64,000 bases of DNA, taken from Bifidobacterium catenulatum subsp. kashiwanohense JCM 15439 = DSM 21854. GTDB lineage: Bacteria; Actinomycetota; Actinomycetes; Actinomycetales; Bifidobacteriaceae. The stretch is from positions 558,001 to 622,000 of the forward strand of contig NZ_AP012327.1 in the NCBI RefSeq assembly GCF_001042615.1. The letters run 5' to 3'. Numbering within the stretch: position 1 is the stretch's first letter; each line of letters begins with the position of its first letter. The translations under genes and the position numbers were made by a program. Below, piece by piece: positions 27,958-37,968 of this stretch. Below the pieces are notes generated by a model that had not been told where the DNA came from, made no database searches, and saw only the letters and a list, made by a program, of their open reading frames with translations.

Positions 27958-28307
27958 ATCTAGAAAACAGATGGAAGGAAGCATGATTTTGCGGAAAACA
28001 TTTATGGGGCAAACAAACTAAAAAACCATGCATATATCGACAGTGCATTGCTGTGGATAAGTGAGATTTATCCACCGACTATCCACGACTCGCCCGAAAT
28101 GGCGTCCTCTATCCACATTTGTCGGTTGCGCTTGTGCCAGTATGGTCGAATCGAGGATAGTGGGTTCTACCGCGGAAACGCAAGGAAGCGGAAAGGCGTG
28201 CAGAACCCCTCTCTCACAACCCATTTCTCCGACTGCATGTTACTCTCGCACCTTCATCGGTGCTTTCCGCGGCCCCTTTATCACCAAAGCGACAGAAAGG
28301 GCCGATC
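27958..28307 (+). promoter_or_regulatory. Upstream region of ssb with DnaA-box-like cluster
   Basis: No supported gene here. Between 28052 and 28117 are four DnaA-box-like nonamers: TGTGGATAA (28052-28060, an exact inverse TTATCCACA), TTATCCACC (28068-28076), CTATCCACG (28079-28087) and CTATCCACA (28109-28117). A promoter-like pair follows: TTGTCG (28119-28124), 16-base spacer, TATGGT (28141-28146). The remaining 160 bases to the ssb start are a leader with GGGTTCT/AGAACCC complementarity (28162-28168 region with 28202-28208). Confidence 0.6.
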
Positions 28308-28844
28308 ATGGCACAACAGCAAGCTCTCATCACTATCACCGGATATGTGGGTGCCAATCCCACGCAATTCAACAAGGATGGCATGCCCCATGCCAGCTCG
28401 TTCAGAATGGCGAGCACCAGACGGTATTTCGACAATCGCACACAGCAATGGGAAGATCTTCCTACCACGTGGATCACGGTGAAAGCGTACCGGAATCTAT
28501 CCGAAAACATCTGCCAATCGTTGAAGAAAGGCGAACCGGTTATTGTAGTAGGTTCGCTTGCCACGGAAACATGGACCGATATGAATGGTAAGCCACAGTC
28601 GCGTATTGTGCTGGAAGCCAGCGCCGCAGGGCATGACCTCAACCGTGGCGTCACTACGTTGCGCAAGTTCATCAAGCCAAACGACCAAAGCCAACCGGAA
28701 ACGAAGAGCACGGAACCTCAAGTGGAAGTCGACCCGTTCGCAAGACACGACAGTGTGGCTCCGGTTGAGATAGTGGTTCCCGAAGATGACGAAGCCGCTG
28801 AATTCTCGGGAAATCCCGAAGAATTCAGCGGCGACATATATTAG
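28308..28844 (+). CDS. ssb: Single-stranded DNA-binding protein
   Basis: 178 residues from ATG 28308, with GAAAGGG upstream. An OB-fold covers about residues 1-115 (ITITGYVGANPTQF, WITVKAYRNLSENI, LKKGEPVIVVGSL). The tail is acidic, but the C-terminus ends in EEFSGDIY rather than the DDDIPF-type tip used for partner docking. The gene is not next to rpsF/rpsR, the usual place of the replicative ssb, so it is probably a second paralogue or a specialised SSB. DnaA-box-like sites lie in its promoter region. Confidence 0.85.
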   Translation: MAQQQALITITGYVGANPTQFNKDGMPHASSFRMASTRRYFDNRTQQWEDLPTTWITVKAYRNLSENICQSLKKGEPVIVVGSLATETWTDMNGKPQSRIVLEASAAGHDLNRGVTTLRKFIKPNDQSQPETKSTEPQVEVDPFARHDSVAPVEIVVPEDDEAAEFSGNPEEFSGDIY

Positions 28845-28899
28845 GAGGCGCCGATGCTTTGCACGATGGGCGACGATTGCCTACTGATGATGCGGTTCG

Positions 28900-30981
28900 T
28901 TACCAGATGCGCACGCGCTGATCGGGCTCAAGCCACATACCATCCTCAGGTTTCACATCGAATGCCTTGTAGAACAGGTCAACGTTGCGTGCGATGCCGT
29001 TCGTGCGGCATTCAGCGGGGGAATGCGGGTCGATCTGCAGATACTGCTCCGCCAGCTCGTCACGATTCTTGGTACGCCAGATGGATGCATAGCTGAGGAA
29101 GAAACGCTGCAATCCGGTGAAACCGTCGATTTGCGGCGCTTCAGCCAGCGAAGCCTCAACTGCGTCCATGGATCCGTTCTTCTCACGGCCGGCTGCCTCG
29201 TCAAGAGCGAACGCGTACGCCTTGAGCGCGATGTTCACACCACTTAAGTCGCCGATGTTCTCGCCGATGGTTAGCGCGCCGTTCACATGCGGAGCTTGGG
29301 CGGGATCGTCGGTGTACTTTTCAGAGAGCTGGGTCGGTACGAATGCGTTGTACTGGTCGATGAGCTTCTGCGTGAGCCGTTCGAAATTGGCTTTGTCTTC
29401 TTCGGTCCACCAATCGTTGAGCTTGCCGTCGCCATCATACTGGGCACCCTGATCGTCGAAACCGTGGCCGATCTCATGACCAATCACCGCGCCGATACCA
29501 CCGTAATTCGCGGCGTCTTCGGCATTCGGATCGAAGAACGGCGGTTGCAGAATGGCGGCTGGGAATACGATCACGTTCATGGTTGGCTCATAGTAGGCGT
29601 TCACCGTCTGCGGGTTCATCAGCCATTCGTCCTTGTCGACGCTCTTGCCGACCTTGGACAACTGGTAGCCGGTCTCATACAGGTTGGCGGCACGCATGTT
29701 CTCGGCGAAACCGGCATCCTCACGCACGTCAAGCGCGGAATAGTCACGCCAATGGTTCGTGTAACCGATCTTCGGTACGAACTTGGAAAGCTTCTCCAAC
29801 GCCTTCTGCTTGGTTTCCTCGCCAAGCCAGGCAGAACTGGAGATGGACATGCGGTAGGCGTCGATCAGGTTGCCGACCAGCTGTTCCATGCGCTGCTTCG
29901 ACGACTCGGGGAAGTGCCTCTTCACATATTCGCGGCCCACATCCTCGCCGCAAATGCCGTTGACCAGCGAAACGCCGCGCTTCCAGCGCACACGCTGCTG
30001 CTTCTGGCCAGACAACGTCTTGCCATAGAACTCGAAATTCGTCTCATCGAATTCGTGCGGCAGTTCCAATGTGGATCCGATGATCACATGCACGCGAGCC
30101 CACAGCTTGAGATCATCAAGATCCGAGGTCTTCCAGAACGCGTTAAGACCGGTGAGAAAGCTCGGCTCATGCACTACCACACGGTTGAAAATACCGCGGA
30201 AATCAAGCGGTTGCACCTGTGCTGCGGAAGTCTGATCATATGCGGACTGCCAGGATTCGATCCATGTGTCGAGATCATAATCGGCAAGCATGCCGCTCAA
30301 TTCCGCATAATCAGTGGGATTATAGGTCTTCACCGAATCACGGGTGGCTACATTGTCCCAATGGTTCGCGGCGATACGCGTCTCAACATCGAGGAAACGT
30401 TTGGCGTTGGCTTCGGCCTGCTCGCTATCGGCGGAAAGCTTCGCGTTCTTAAGCTGCTTGGCCACCATATCGACGTACGCTTCGCGAATCGGCGCATAAT
30501 GGTCTTCACGGTAATACGCCTCATCGGGCAGTCCCAAACCGGCCTGCTCGACATGGATGATGTTGGTTTCGGGAGCACCGGGATCGCCATATACGGCAAT
30601 GCCAATCAAGTCAGGGCCGCCAGCTGGATTCATCGCGCCCAAAGCGCGAGTGAGCTCGGTTTTGCTGGCAGCGGCATCAATGGCCTCAAGCTGGTGTTCA
30701 ATGGCGGCAAGCCCGGAAGCGTTGATGGCATCAACGTCAAGGAAGCTTGCATACAGGGCGTGGGACTTCTCGGCAGGGCAGTCGTCGTCTTCAAGAATCT
30801 CACGAATCTGGTTTTCGGCGTCTTCGGCGAGCTTGTCGAACGAACCATAACGAGAACGGTCGTCAGGAAGGCGATACATGTCGATCCACGGGCCATTGAC
30901 ATAGCGGAACAGATCTTGCGCAGGGCCGGTCACGGCGGAGAACGATGCCGGATCGATGCCCGAATTCAAAGTGGTACTCAT
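28900..30981 (-). CDS. pepO: M13-family zinc endopeptidase (PepO/neprilysin type)
   Basis: 693 residues. The zinc site is HEIGH within AVIGHEIGHGFDDQ, and the third ligand glutamate is in ENIGDLSG about 60 residues downstream. The large N-terminal helical domain (PGAPETNIIHVEQAGLGLP, WDNVATRDSVKTYNP) and VNAYYEPTMNVIVFPAAILQPPFFD substrate-binding strand are typical. No signal peptide or membrane anchor is visible, so it should act in the cytoplasm on imported oligopeptides. The 3' end faces the ssb gene, 55 bases away. Divergent from map. Confidence 0.95.
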   Translation of the reverse strand: MSTTLNSGIDPASFSAVTGPAQDLFRYVNGPWIDMYRLPDDRSRYGSFDKLAEDAENQIREILEDDDCPAEKSHALYASFLDVDAINASGLAAIEHQLEAIDAAASKTELTRALGAMNPAGGPDLIGIAVYGDPGAPETNIIHVEQAGLGLPDEAYYREDHYAPIREAYVDMVAKQLKNAKLSADSEQAEANAKRFLDVETRIAANHWDNVATRDSVKTYNPTDYAELSGMLADYDLDTWIESWQSAYDQTSAAQVQPLDFRGIFNRVVVHEPSFLTGLNAFWKTSDLDDLKLWARVHVIIGSTLELPHEFDETNFEFYGKTLSGQKQQRVRWKRGVSLVNGICGEDVGREYVKRHFPESSKQRMEQLVGNLIDAYRMSISSSAWLGEETKQKALEKLSKFVPKIGYTNHWRDYSALDVREDAGFAENMRAANLYETGYQLSKVGKSVDKDEWLMNPQTVNAYYEPTMNVIVFPAAILQPPFFDPNAEDAANYGGIGAVIGHEIGHGFDDQGAQYDGDGKLNDWWTEEDKANFERLTQKLIDQYNAFVPTQLSEKYTDDPAQAPHVNGALTIGENIGDLSGVNIALKAYAFALDEAAGREKNGSMDAVEASLAEAPQIDGFTGLQRFFLSYASIWRTKNRDELAEQYLQIDPHSPAECRTNGIARNVDLFYKAFDVKPEDGMWLEPDQRVRIW

Positions 30982-31122
30982 GACTTCACACTATCCATCT
31001 TTGGTGACAAAACAGTGTATCCGAAACGAATAATCGTCATTATGTAATTTCATATGTAAGACGCGATTGCCTGATCGCAAGAAACGCATGCACTGTAGGG
31101 CGTACGAAGTAGGGTTATAAGC

Positions 31123-31902
31123 ATGATTGAACTGAAAACACCGAAAGAGATCGAAGAGATGAAGCCGGCCGGCCGTTTCGTCGGCGGTATTCTGCGTGAT
31201 CTCAAGGAATTCACCAAAGTTGGTACCAATCTGTTGGAAATCGACGAATTCGTGCACAAGCGCATCGTCGATCGCAAGGGAGCCGAATCCTGCTATGTCG
31301 ACTACGCTCCGGATTTTGGCACCGGCCCGTTCGCACACTACATTTGCGTTTCCGTGAACGATGCGGTGCTGCATGGCGTTCCGTTCGACTACAACCTGAA
31401 AGACGGCGATCTGGTCAGCCTCGATCTGGCGATCAACGTCGACGGTTGGGTTGCCGATTCCGCCATCAGCTTTGTGGTCGGCGAACATAAGGATCCTGAG
31501 GATTTGCGACTGATCAAGTGCACCGAAGAGGCTTTGGAAGCCGGTATCGCCGCTGCACAGCCGGGCAACCGTTTGGGTGATGTTTCCGCGGCCATCGGCG
31601 ATGTGGCTCGCGAATACGGTTATCCGATCAACCTTGAATTCGGCGGCCACGGCGTCGGCCGTATCATGCACGGCGATCCGCATGTGCCGAACGACGGTCG
31701 CGCCCACCACGGCTACAAGCTGCGTCCGGGCCTGGTTATCGCCATCGAACCTTGGTTCCTCAAGACCACCGATGAGATCTACCAGGATCCGAAGGACGGT
31801 TGGACACTGAAGAGCTCCGACGGTTCCCGTGGTGCGCACAGCGAGCACACCATCGCCATCACCGATAATGGCCCGGTGATTCTCACCGTTCGCGACAAGT
31901 GA
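31123..31902 (+). CDS. map: Methionine aminopeptidase, type I
   Basis: 259 residues. Removes N-terminal Met from new proteins. The five metal ligands are in SLDLAINVDGWVADS (two Asp), GGHGVGRIMHGDPHVPN (His region), AIEPWF (Glu) and SEHTIAIT (Glu). It starts at ATG 31123 with a weak ribosome site. It lies alone between a divergent promoter and a strong terminator. Confidence 0.96.
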   Translation: MIELKTPKEIEEMKPAGRFVGGILRDLKEFTKVGTNLLEIDEFVHKRIVDRKGAESCYVDYAPDFGTGPFAHYICVSVNDAVLHGVPFDYNLKDGDLVSLDLAINVDGWVADSAISFVVGEHKDPEDLRLIKCTEEALEAGIAAAQPGNRLGDVSAAIGDVAREYGYPINLEFGGHGVGRIMHGDPHVPNDGRAHHGYKLRPGLVIAIEPWFLKTTDEIYQDPKDGWTLKSSDGSRGAHSEHTIAITDNGPVILTVRDK

Positions 31903-31958
31903 TCAATGGTTGGCGAAAACGTTGTGATTTCGTAGTGAACTAACGAAATTCATCAGGC

Positions 31959-32006
31959 GAAGCCGATGTCTGGAATTCTTTTGCAATTCTAGACATCGGC
32001 TTTTTA
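31959..32006 (+). terminator. map terminator
   Basis: AAGCCGATGTCTGGAATT pairs with AATTCTAGACATCGGCTT around CTTTTGC (one mismatch), then TTT. Confidence 0.88.
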
Positions 32007-32167
32007 TATGCGCAATTTTGTACTGGAAAACTGAATATTCGTTATACGGGAATGAAGAATCGAATGTCAATCGATTGATTTTGAGACGAAACCATGCTTG
32101 GAAACGCGCATGCCATATAGTATTCGATACTTCCGAACGGTTATGGACGGTTAAGGAGCGTGCAAGT

Positions 32168-33460
32168 ATGGCCACAGCCAATCTGAGTGTGGAATCCAAA
32201 GACTTCACCCTGCCGGTGGTCGAGGCCACGGCAGGCGCGGACGGCATCGTGGTATCCACGCTGCGCAATGATGGCTGGGTCACGCTTGACCCCGGATTTC
32301 TGACGACCGCGCAGTGCGAATCGAAAATCACCTACATCGACGGCAAGAACTCGATTCTGCGCTACCGCGGATACCCGATCGAGCAACTGTGCGAGCAATC
32401 TGATTTCCTTGAGGTCGCATGGCTGTTGCGCCACGGCGAACTGCCGAATCAGGAGCAGTACGACCGTTTCATCTCCGATATCAACCATCGTACGATGGTG
32501 GGGGAGGATTTCCGCACCTTCATGGGCTCCTTCCCGCGTACCGCGCATCCGATGAGCGTGATGGCATCCGCGGTCAACGCGCTCGCCACCTTCTACCCGG
32601 ATACCACGGATATCAGCGATTCCGACCAGCTTGACGAAGCCGCGACCATTATCATGGCGAAGGCGCGAACCATCGTCAGCTACATTTTCCGCCGTCGCCG
32701 CGATGAGCCGATGCTGTACCCGGATTATTCGCGCGGTTACGTGGACGATTTTCTGCGCATGTGCTTCGCGGTGCCGTACGAGCCGTTCGACTCCGATCCG
32801 CTGTACGTGCACGCGCTCGGCCGACTGCTGATCATCCATGCCGATCATGAGCAGAACTGCTCCACGTCCGTGGTGCGTGTCGCCGGTTCCGCCCACGCCA
32901 ACCTGTATTCCGCGGTCGCAGCAGGCATCAACGCGCTTTCGGGCCCGCTGCACGGCGGTGCGAATGAGGCGGTGCTGCGCCAGCTCAAAGCCATTCGCGA
33001 TTCGGGCAAAACCGTCAAGGAATTCGTGGAAGACGCCAAAGCCAGTGGTCAGCGCATTTCCGGACTTGGCCACCGCGTGTACAAATCGTATGATCCTCGT
33101 GCGGCGATTGCCAAGACGTATCTGCAGAAGATCATGGAACGCGCGGATACGTTGAAACTGCCTGCCGATGAGCGTGCATTGTTCGACGTCGCCACGGAAT
33201 TGGAGAAGATCGCGTTGAATGACGAGTATTTCGTGTCTCGTCACTTGTATCCGAATGTCGACTTCTACACGGGATTGATCTACCGCGCGATCGGTTTTGA
33301 TCCGTCGATGTTCACCACATTGTTCGCGTTGGGGCGCATTCCCGGTTGGATTGCGCAATATCGTGAGATGCTTGCCGATCCGAACACCAAGATCGGTCGT
33401 CCACGTCAGGTGTACACCGGTTATACCGAACGTGATTACGTTCCGATCGACCGTCGGTAG
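32168..33460 (+). CDS. gltA: Citrate synthase
   Basis: 430 residues from ATG 32168 with AAGGAG at 32153-32158; the frame is open further upstream but without homology. It condenses acetyl-CoA and oxaloacetate. Catalytic residues are in SGPLHGGANEAVL (His), GLGHRVYKSYDPR (His) and YPNVDFYTGLIY (Asp). Bifidobacteria lack a full TCA cycle, so the product most likely feeds 2-oxoglutarate and glutamate synthesis; aconitase and isocitrate dehydrogenase are not in this window. No clear terminator separates it from dapD, 110 bases on. Confidence 0.95.
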   Translation: MATANLSVESKDFTLPVVEATAGADGIVVSTLRNDGWVTLDPGFLTTAQCESKITYIDGKNSILRYRGYPIEQLCEQSDFLEVAWLLRHGELPNQEQYDRFISDINHRTMVGEDFRTFMGSFPRTAHPMSVMASAVNALATFYPDTTDISDSDQLDEAATIIMAKARTIVSYIFRRRRDEPMLYPDYSRGYVDDFLRMCFAVPYEPFDSDPLYVHALGRLLIIHADHEQNCSTSVVRVAGSAHANLYSAVAAGINALSGPLHGGANEAVLRQLKAIRDSGKTVKEFVEDAKASGQRISGLGHRVYKSYDPRAAIAKTYLQKIMERADTLKLPADERALFDVATELEKIALNDEYFVSRHLYPNVDFYTGLIYRAIGFDPSMFTTLFALGRIPGWIAQYREMLADPNTKIGRPRQVYTGYTERDYVPIDRR

Positions 33461-33570
33461 TTGTTTTTTCGCTGTTTCATGGAATCGTGATGTCTTTCGC
33501 CAAGCCCTGCGGCTAAAGTGTTGCACGGAACCGTGCAAGTAATGCAATCACTATTGTGAAGGAGCGAAGA

Positions 33571-34560
33571 ATGACCGATCAGCGCACTGCGTGGGGTTGG
33601 GGTCTGGCCAGCGTGGACGCGGCTGGCAATACTCTGGATGTTTGGTATCCGGAATTGAAGCTTGGCGAGGCGCCGAAGGAAGTGGCCCGCCCAAACCACA
33701 ATTTCGGCAACCTTGCCCATGAGGGAGTGGACGTGCGTGGCGTACGCCGCATTCCGGTGTTCACCGTGTCGAAGCTTGACGAGCCGATCGAAGATGCCGC
33801 CGACGCTTACCTGCGTCTGCATTTGCTGAGCATGCGTCTGGCCAAGCCGAACACACTGAACCTGGACGGCATTTTCGCGGCCCTCAACAATGTGGTGTGG
33901 ACTAACTATGGTCCTTTCGCGGTCGAGGATTTCGCGCTGCGCAAGCTCGACGTGATGGCCGCCGCCAACCAGAGCGCTCCGGGCCTGCCGAAAGTCGACG
34001 TGAACGTGTTGTCGATCGACAAGTTCCCGCGCATGGTCGACTATGTGGTGCCGACCGGCGTGCGAATCGGCGACGCCGACCGCGTGCGTTTGGGCGCCCA
34101 CCTTTCCGAAGGCACCACCGTCATGCATGCCGGCTTCGTGAACTTCAACGCCGGCACGCTCGGCGTTTCCATGGTGGAAGGCCGAGTCTCCCAAGGTGTT
34201 GTGGTCGGCAATGGTTCCGACATCGGCGGCGGTGCATCCATCATGGGCACCCTGTCCGGCGGCGGCAAGCTCAAGAACTCCATCGGCGAGCATTCGCTGC
34301 TCGGCGCGAACGCGGGCATCGGCATCTCCCTCGGCGACAACTGCGTGGTTGAAGCCGGCCTGTATGTGACCGCCGGCACCAAGGTGACCATCTACGATAA
34401 GGCCAAGGTCGCAGCGGGAGAACCGCTCGAAACTGTCAAGGGTGCCGACCTTTCCGGCAAAGACAACATTCTGTTCATTCGCAACTCGGTGTCCGGACGT
34501 ATCGAAGCGCGCTATCGCAAGACCGGTATCGAACTGAACGAAAAACTGCACAAGAACTAA
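33571..34560 (+). CDS. dapD: 2,3,4,5-tetrahydropyridine-2,6-dicarboxylate N-succinyltransferase
   Basis: 329 residues, the long actinobacterial DapD form, from ATG 33571 behind GGAGCG. It succinylates tetrahydrodipicolinate in the lysine/diaminopimelate pathway, so it feeds peptidoglycan. N-terminal alpha/beta region (about 1-150) then left-handed beta-helix coils ([60 protein letters not shown]). rlmH follows after 9 bases, so they are probably cotranscribed. Confidence 0.94.
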   Translation: MTDQRTAWGWGLASVDAAGNTLDVWYPELKLGEAPKEVARPNHNFGNLAHEGVDVRGVRRIPVFTVSKLDEPIEDAADAYLRLHLLSMRLAKPNTLNLDGIFAALNNVVWTNYGPFAVEDFALRKLDVMAAANQSAPGLPKVDVNVLSIDKFPRMVDYVVPTGVRIGDADRVRLGAHLSEGTTVMHAGFVNFNAGTLGVSMVEGRVSQGVVVGNGSDIGGGASIMGTLSGGGKLKNSIGEHSLLGANAGIGISLGDNCVVEAGLYVTAGTKVTIYDKAKVAAGEPLETVKGADLSGKDNILFIRNSVSGRIEARYRKTGIELNEKLHKN

Positions 34561-34569
34561 AAACAAGCC

Positions 34570-35049
34570 ATGAAAATCTCCCTTATTACCGTCGGCAAAG
34601 TCAAGGAAAAATATTTGCGCGACGCCATCGCCGAATATTCGAAACGACTCAGCCGATACTGCAAGCTTGACATCGTCGAAGTGGCCGACGAGAAAACACC
34701 TGAGCATGCCAGTGAGGGAGTTGAACGTCAAATCAAAGCCAAGGAAGGCGAACGCATCGCCAAACATATACGTGACGATGCGTTCGTCATCGCGCTCGCC
34801 ATCGAAGGCCAGCAGCTGACCAGCGAGGAACTTGCGCGAAAAATCGACGGTCTCGGGCTGCATGGCACAAGCCATATCCAGTTCATCATCGGCGGTTCTC
34901 TCGGGCTCGATCCAACGATTGTGAAACGGGCAGACTACTTGCTGAGCTTCTCCAAAATGACGTTCCCGCATCAGTTAATGCGCGTTATTTTGTTGGAACA
35001 GATCTATCGTGCGTACAAAATCAATGCCGGAGAGCCCTACCATAAATGA
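34570..35049 (+). CDS. rlmH: 23S rRNA pseudouridine-1915 N3-methyltransferase
   Basis: 159 residues, normal length. SPOUT-fold methyltransferase. The trefoil-knot SAM region is [16 protein letters not shown], and the C-terminal block [20 protein letters not shown] with the terminal PYHK is the RlmH hallmark. Only nine bases follow dapD. Confidence 0.97.
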   Translation: MKISLITVGKVKEKYLRDAIAEYSKRLSRYCKLDIVEVADEKTPEHASEGVERQIKAKEGERIAKHIRDDAFVIALAIEGQQLTSEELARKIDGLGLHGTSHIQFIIGGSLGLDPTIVKRADYLLSFSKMTFPHQLMRVILLEQIYRAYKINAGEPYHK

Positions 35050-35160
35050 TTTGTTCACGTTCTCGAATGATTCGCGCATGATTTCCGCGTATGAAATACG
35101 AGACTGCGTCAAGAATGCCGGAAGTCGATAAGTAGAAGGTGTTGCCTATACTGGTGCCCC

Positions 35161-35292
35161 ATGAGTGACTACAGAAGCGAACGCGAGCAGCGAGAGCGCC
35201 GTCGCCGCACTTTGGTGCGAGCGGTGTGCATCGTCATTGCCGCGGCGATGCTGCTGAGTCTGGTGATTCCTGCTATCTACGCAGGTCTTTGA
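35161..35292 (+). CDS. Small single-pass membrane protein of unknown function
   Basis: 43 codons: a strongly basic, Arg/Glu-rich N-terminus (residues 1-20, EREQRERRRR) and one hydrophobic helix (about 21-40, AVCIVIAAAMLLSLVIPAIY), ending GL. The positive-inside rule puts the N-terminus in the cytoplasm. No Shine-Dalgarno is obvious (the upstream bases read TATACTGGTGCCCC), and TATACT 10 bases before the ATG could make it near-leaderless. I do not recognise a named family. The composition is that of a true membrane microprotein. Confidence 0.6.
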   Translation: MSDYRSEREQRERRRRTLVRAVCIVIAAAMLLSLVIPAIYAGL

Positions 35293-35474
35293 CGCCCTTG
35301 GCCAGGTATGATCCTCCCCGGGTCTGCATCCCCATACATAACGAGACTGGTTCGCGGCTCGGCAGGATGGGAGCGAGCATGCGGGCACGTGGAAAAGTTG
35401 AGGATTGTGCGGAAGCCGTATGAGGCTCCATGACAGAATATAAAGAACGCATAAAGAAATGTATGGTGTAAACG

Positions 35475-36605
35475 ATGGCAGAATTTGATTTTTCCCAAGC
35501 AATCGGCGAAGCGCGCGCCAAATACGAATCGATTTCCAAGGCGCTTGATGTCGATCGACTGACCGCACAGGCCAAGGATCTTGAAGTGCAGGCGGCCGAA
35601 CCGGGACTGTGGGATGACCCTGAAAACGCGCAGAAAGTGACCAGCAAGCTTTCCGCGGTACAGTCCCAGTTGAAGCGTCTCGCCTCCGCAAGCCAGCGTA
35701 TCGACGACGTCGAAACGCTCGTGGAATTGGGGCAGGAAGAAGACGACGCCGACACGTTGGCGGAAGCGCGGTCCGAAGTCGAAAGCATTCAGAACGATCT
35801 GGCAGACATGGAAATCCAGACCCTGCTTGACGGCGAATACGACGAACGCTCCGCAGTGGTGACCATTCGCTCCGGTGCCGGCGGCGTGGATGCGGCCGAC
35901 TTCGCGCAGATGCTGTTGCGCATGTACCTGCGTTGGGCGGAGCGCAACGGCTACAAAGCTAAAGTCATGGACACCTCCTATGCGGAAGAGGCGGGCATCA
36001 AGTCCGCCACCTTCCAGGTGGATGCCCCCTATGCATATGGTCGCATGAGCGTGGAAGGCGGCACCCACCGTCTGGTACGTATCTCCCCGTTCGACAACCA
36101 GGGCCGCCGTCAGACCAGCTTCGCGGCTGTGGAAGTGGTGCCGCTTGTCGAAGCGACCGATCATATCGACGTGCCAGATTCCGAAATTCGTGTTGATACC
36201 TACTGCTCTTCCGGTCCTGGCGGTCAGGGTGTGAACACCACGTATTCCGCGGTGCGCATCACCCACATTCCGACCGGCATCGTGGTGACCATGCAGGATG
36301 AACGCTCGCAGATTCAGAATCGTGCCGCGGCCATGGCCGTGTTGCAGTCCCGACTGCTGGTGCTGCGCCACGAAGAGGAAGCCAAGAAAAAGAAGGAACT
36401 CGCCGGCGACATCAAGGCCAGCTGGGGTGATCAGATGCGCTCCTACGTACTGCATCCGTATCAGATGGTCAAGGATCTGCGCACTGGCTATGAGACCTCG
36501 CAGACTCAAGCCGTGTTCGACGGTGATATCGACGCGTTCATCGAAGCTGGTATTCGCTGGCGTCATGAACAGCGTCGTGAGGCGGAGGAAGAAGCGGAAG
36601 CCTAA
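35475..36605 (+). CDS. prfB: Peptide chain release factor 2
   Basis: 376 residues. The stop-codon-reading tripeptide SPF is in [15 protein letters not shown] and the GGQ is in [14 protein letters not shown]. The frame is continuous: there is no in-frame UGA near codon 25, so the programmed +1 frameshift found in many bacteria is absent, as usual in Actinobacteria. First gene of the block prfB-ftsE-ftsX-CHAP-smpB. Confidence 0.97.
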   Translation: MAEFDFSQAIGEARAKYESISKALDVDRLTAQAKDLEVQAAEPGLWDDPENAQKVTSKLSAVQSQLKRLASASQRIDDVETLVELGQEEDDADTLAEARSEVESIQNDLADMEIQTLLDGEYDERSAVVTIRSGAGGVDAADFAQMLLRMYLRWAERNGYKAKVMDTSYAEEAGIKSATFQVDAPYAYGRMSVEGGTHRLVRISPFDNQGRRQTSFAAVEVVPLVEATDHIDVPDSEIRVDTYCSSGPGGQGVNTTYSAVRITHIPTGIVVTMQDERSQIQNRAAAMAVLQSRLLVLRHEEEAKKKKELAGDIKASWGDQMRSYVLHPYQMVKDLRTGYETSQTQAVFDGDIDAFIEAGIRWRHEQRREAEEEAEA

Positions 36606-36654
36606 AAGCCGCGATTCCCGTAATCAGAACAGCACATAGTGGAGGGGTACGACG

Positions 36655-37968
36655 ATGGCGCTGATTTCGCTTGAACATGTGAGCAAGGTGTATCCGAAAG
36701 GCACCAGGCCTGCGTTGGATGACATCAATCTCGACATCAATCGAGGGGATTTCGTGTTCCTCGTGGGCGCATCAGGTTCCGGCAAAACCACATTGCTGAG
36801 CCTGTTGCTGCGTGAAGAGGAGGCCACGGACGGCGAGATTCGAGTCGCAGGCAACGATTTGCGACGCCTGTCCGCACGGCAGGTGCCGCATTATCGTCGT
36901 TCCATCGGCTTCATCTTCCAGGATTACAAGCTGTTGAACAACAAAACGGTGTGGGAGAATGTGGCGTTCGCGCTTGAAGTGATCGGCACAAGCCGTTCCA
37001 CCATCAAATCGTTGGTGCCGAAAGTGCTGCAGACGGTTGGGCTTACCGGCAAGGAGGACAGCTATCCGCATGAGCTTTCCGGCGGTGAGGCGCAGCGTGT
37101 GGCCATCGCGCGAGCGTATGTGAACCATCCGCAGATTCTGCTGGCCGACGAGCCTACCGGAAACCTTGATCCGACCACATCGTTGGGCATTATGGAAGTG
37201 TTGGACGCCATCAACCGCACCGGCACCACCGTTGTCATGGCCACGCATAATGAGGAAATCGTCAACTCCATGCGCAAGCGTGTAGTCGAACTGCACACCG
37301 GCAAAATCGTGCGTGACGAGCAGCAGGGATCCTACGATTCCGCACTGTACTTCCCGGATGCCGAAGTGGAATCCAAATCGCATCAGGCACTGAATGGTGG
37401 CGATCTCGACGCGAAATATCGCGCGCCAAGCGGTTTGGCCGTGTCCGATGCTCCCGAAGAGACGGTGGATGTGGAAGGTGCGACGCGAGCCGAAACCGCA
37501 GCGAATGCGGTTGATGCCGTGGCTGCGGCTGTTCACGATGGCAATGGAGATGCGGGCATTGCGCGACTTGCCAATTCCGTGCATTCCGGTCGCACCGGCC
37601 GTTACGGAGAGGCATTCGCCTCGGTGGAAACCACGTTAACCTGGGGCAAGGGTCTGAAGCTCGAGGAGCTTGCCGGACAGGAACAATCTGATTCGTCTGC
37701 ACATTCCCAGATCGAATCCAATGCTGATGCCACTATCGTTTCGTCTGAAACAAGCGTCGAATCAGGCAACGCGGATGAAAACGAACAGCCGGCTGAGTCA
37801 ACGGTTCCTACGCCTCCGGCACCGCCGATGCCTCCCGCGCCGCCAGCGCCTCCGACACCTCCTGCCGTTCCAGCGGCGACCGACGATGGCGCGGCGAACT
37901 GCGCAGAACAATCCGTCGAACAATCTGCCGAACAGCATGAAACGTCCGAAAACAAGGAGAACGACTGA
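36655..37968 (+). CDS. ftsE: Cell division ATP-binding protein FtsE with long C-terminal extension
   Basis: 437 residues, about twice the usual 220-230. The ATPase part (1-225) is standard: Walker [10 protein letters not shown], signature [14 protein letters not shown], Walker [12 protein letters not shown]. It is followed by about 210 residues of low-complexity, acidic and Ala/Ser-rich sequence with a proline-rich stretch ([16 protein letters not shown]) before the end. FtsE drives FtsX to switch on peptidoglycan hydrolases at the septum; the CHAP hydrolase two genes downstream is the likely client. GGAGGGG precedes the ATG. It overlaps ftsX by one base. Confidence 0.95.
   Translation: MALISLEHVSKVYPKGTRPALDDINLDINRGDFVFLVGASGSGKTTLLSLLLREEEATDGEIRVAGNDLRRLSARQVPHYRRSIGFIFQDYKLLNNKTVWENVAFALEVIGTSRSTIKSLVPKVLQTVGLTGKEDSYPHELSGGEAQRVAIARAYVNHPQILLADEPTGNLDPTTSLGIMEVLDAINRTGTTVVMATHNEEIVNSMRKRVVELHTGKIVRDEQQGSYDSALYFPDAEVESKSHQALNGGDLDAKYRAPSGLAVSDAPEETVDVEGATRAETAANAVDAVAAAVHDGNGDAGIARLANSVHSGRTGRYGEAFASVETTLTWGKGLKLEELAGQEQSDSSAHSQIESNADATIVSSETSVESGNADENEQPAESTVPTPPAPPMPPAPPAPPTPPAVPAATDDGAANCAEQSVEQSAEQHETSENKEND

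Noticed and set aside
28048-28482. A 144-codon frame across the ssb promoter
   Set aside because: It overlaps the DnaA-box cluster and ssb in another frame, with no homology or ribosome site.
35293-35474. SRP RNA or other structured RNA between the small membrane protein and prfB
   Set aside because: GC-rich with short complementarity, but no GGAAG/AGCA-type SRP tip or other recognised core.
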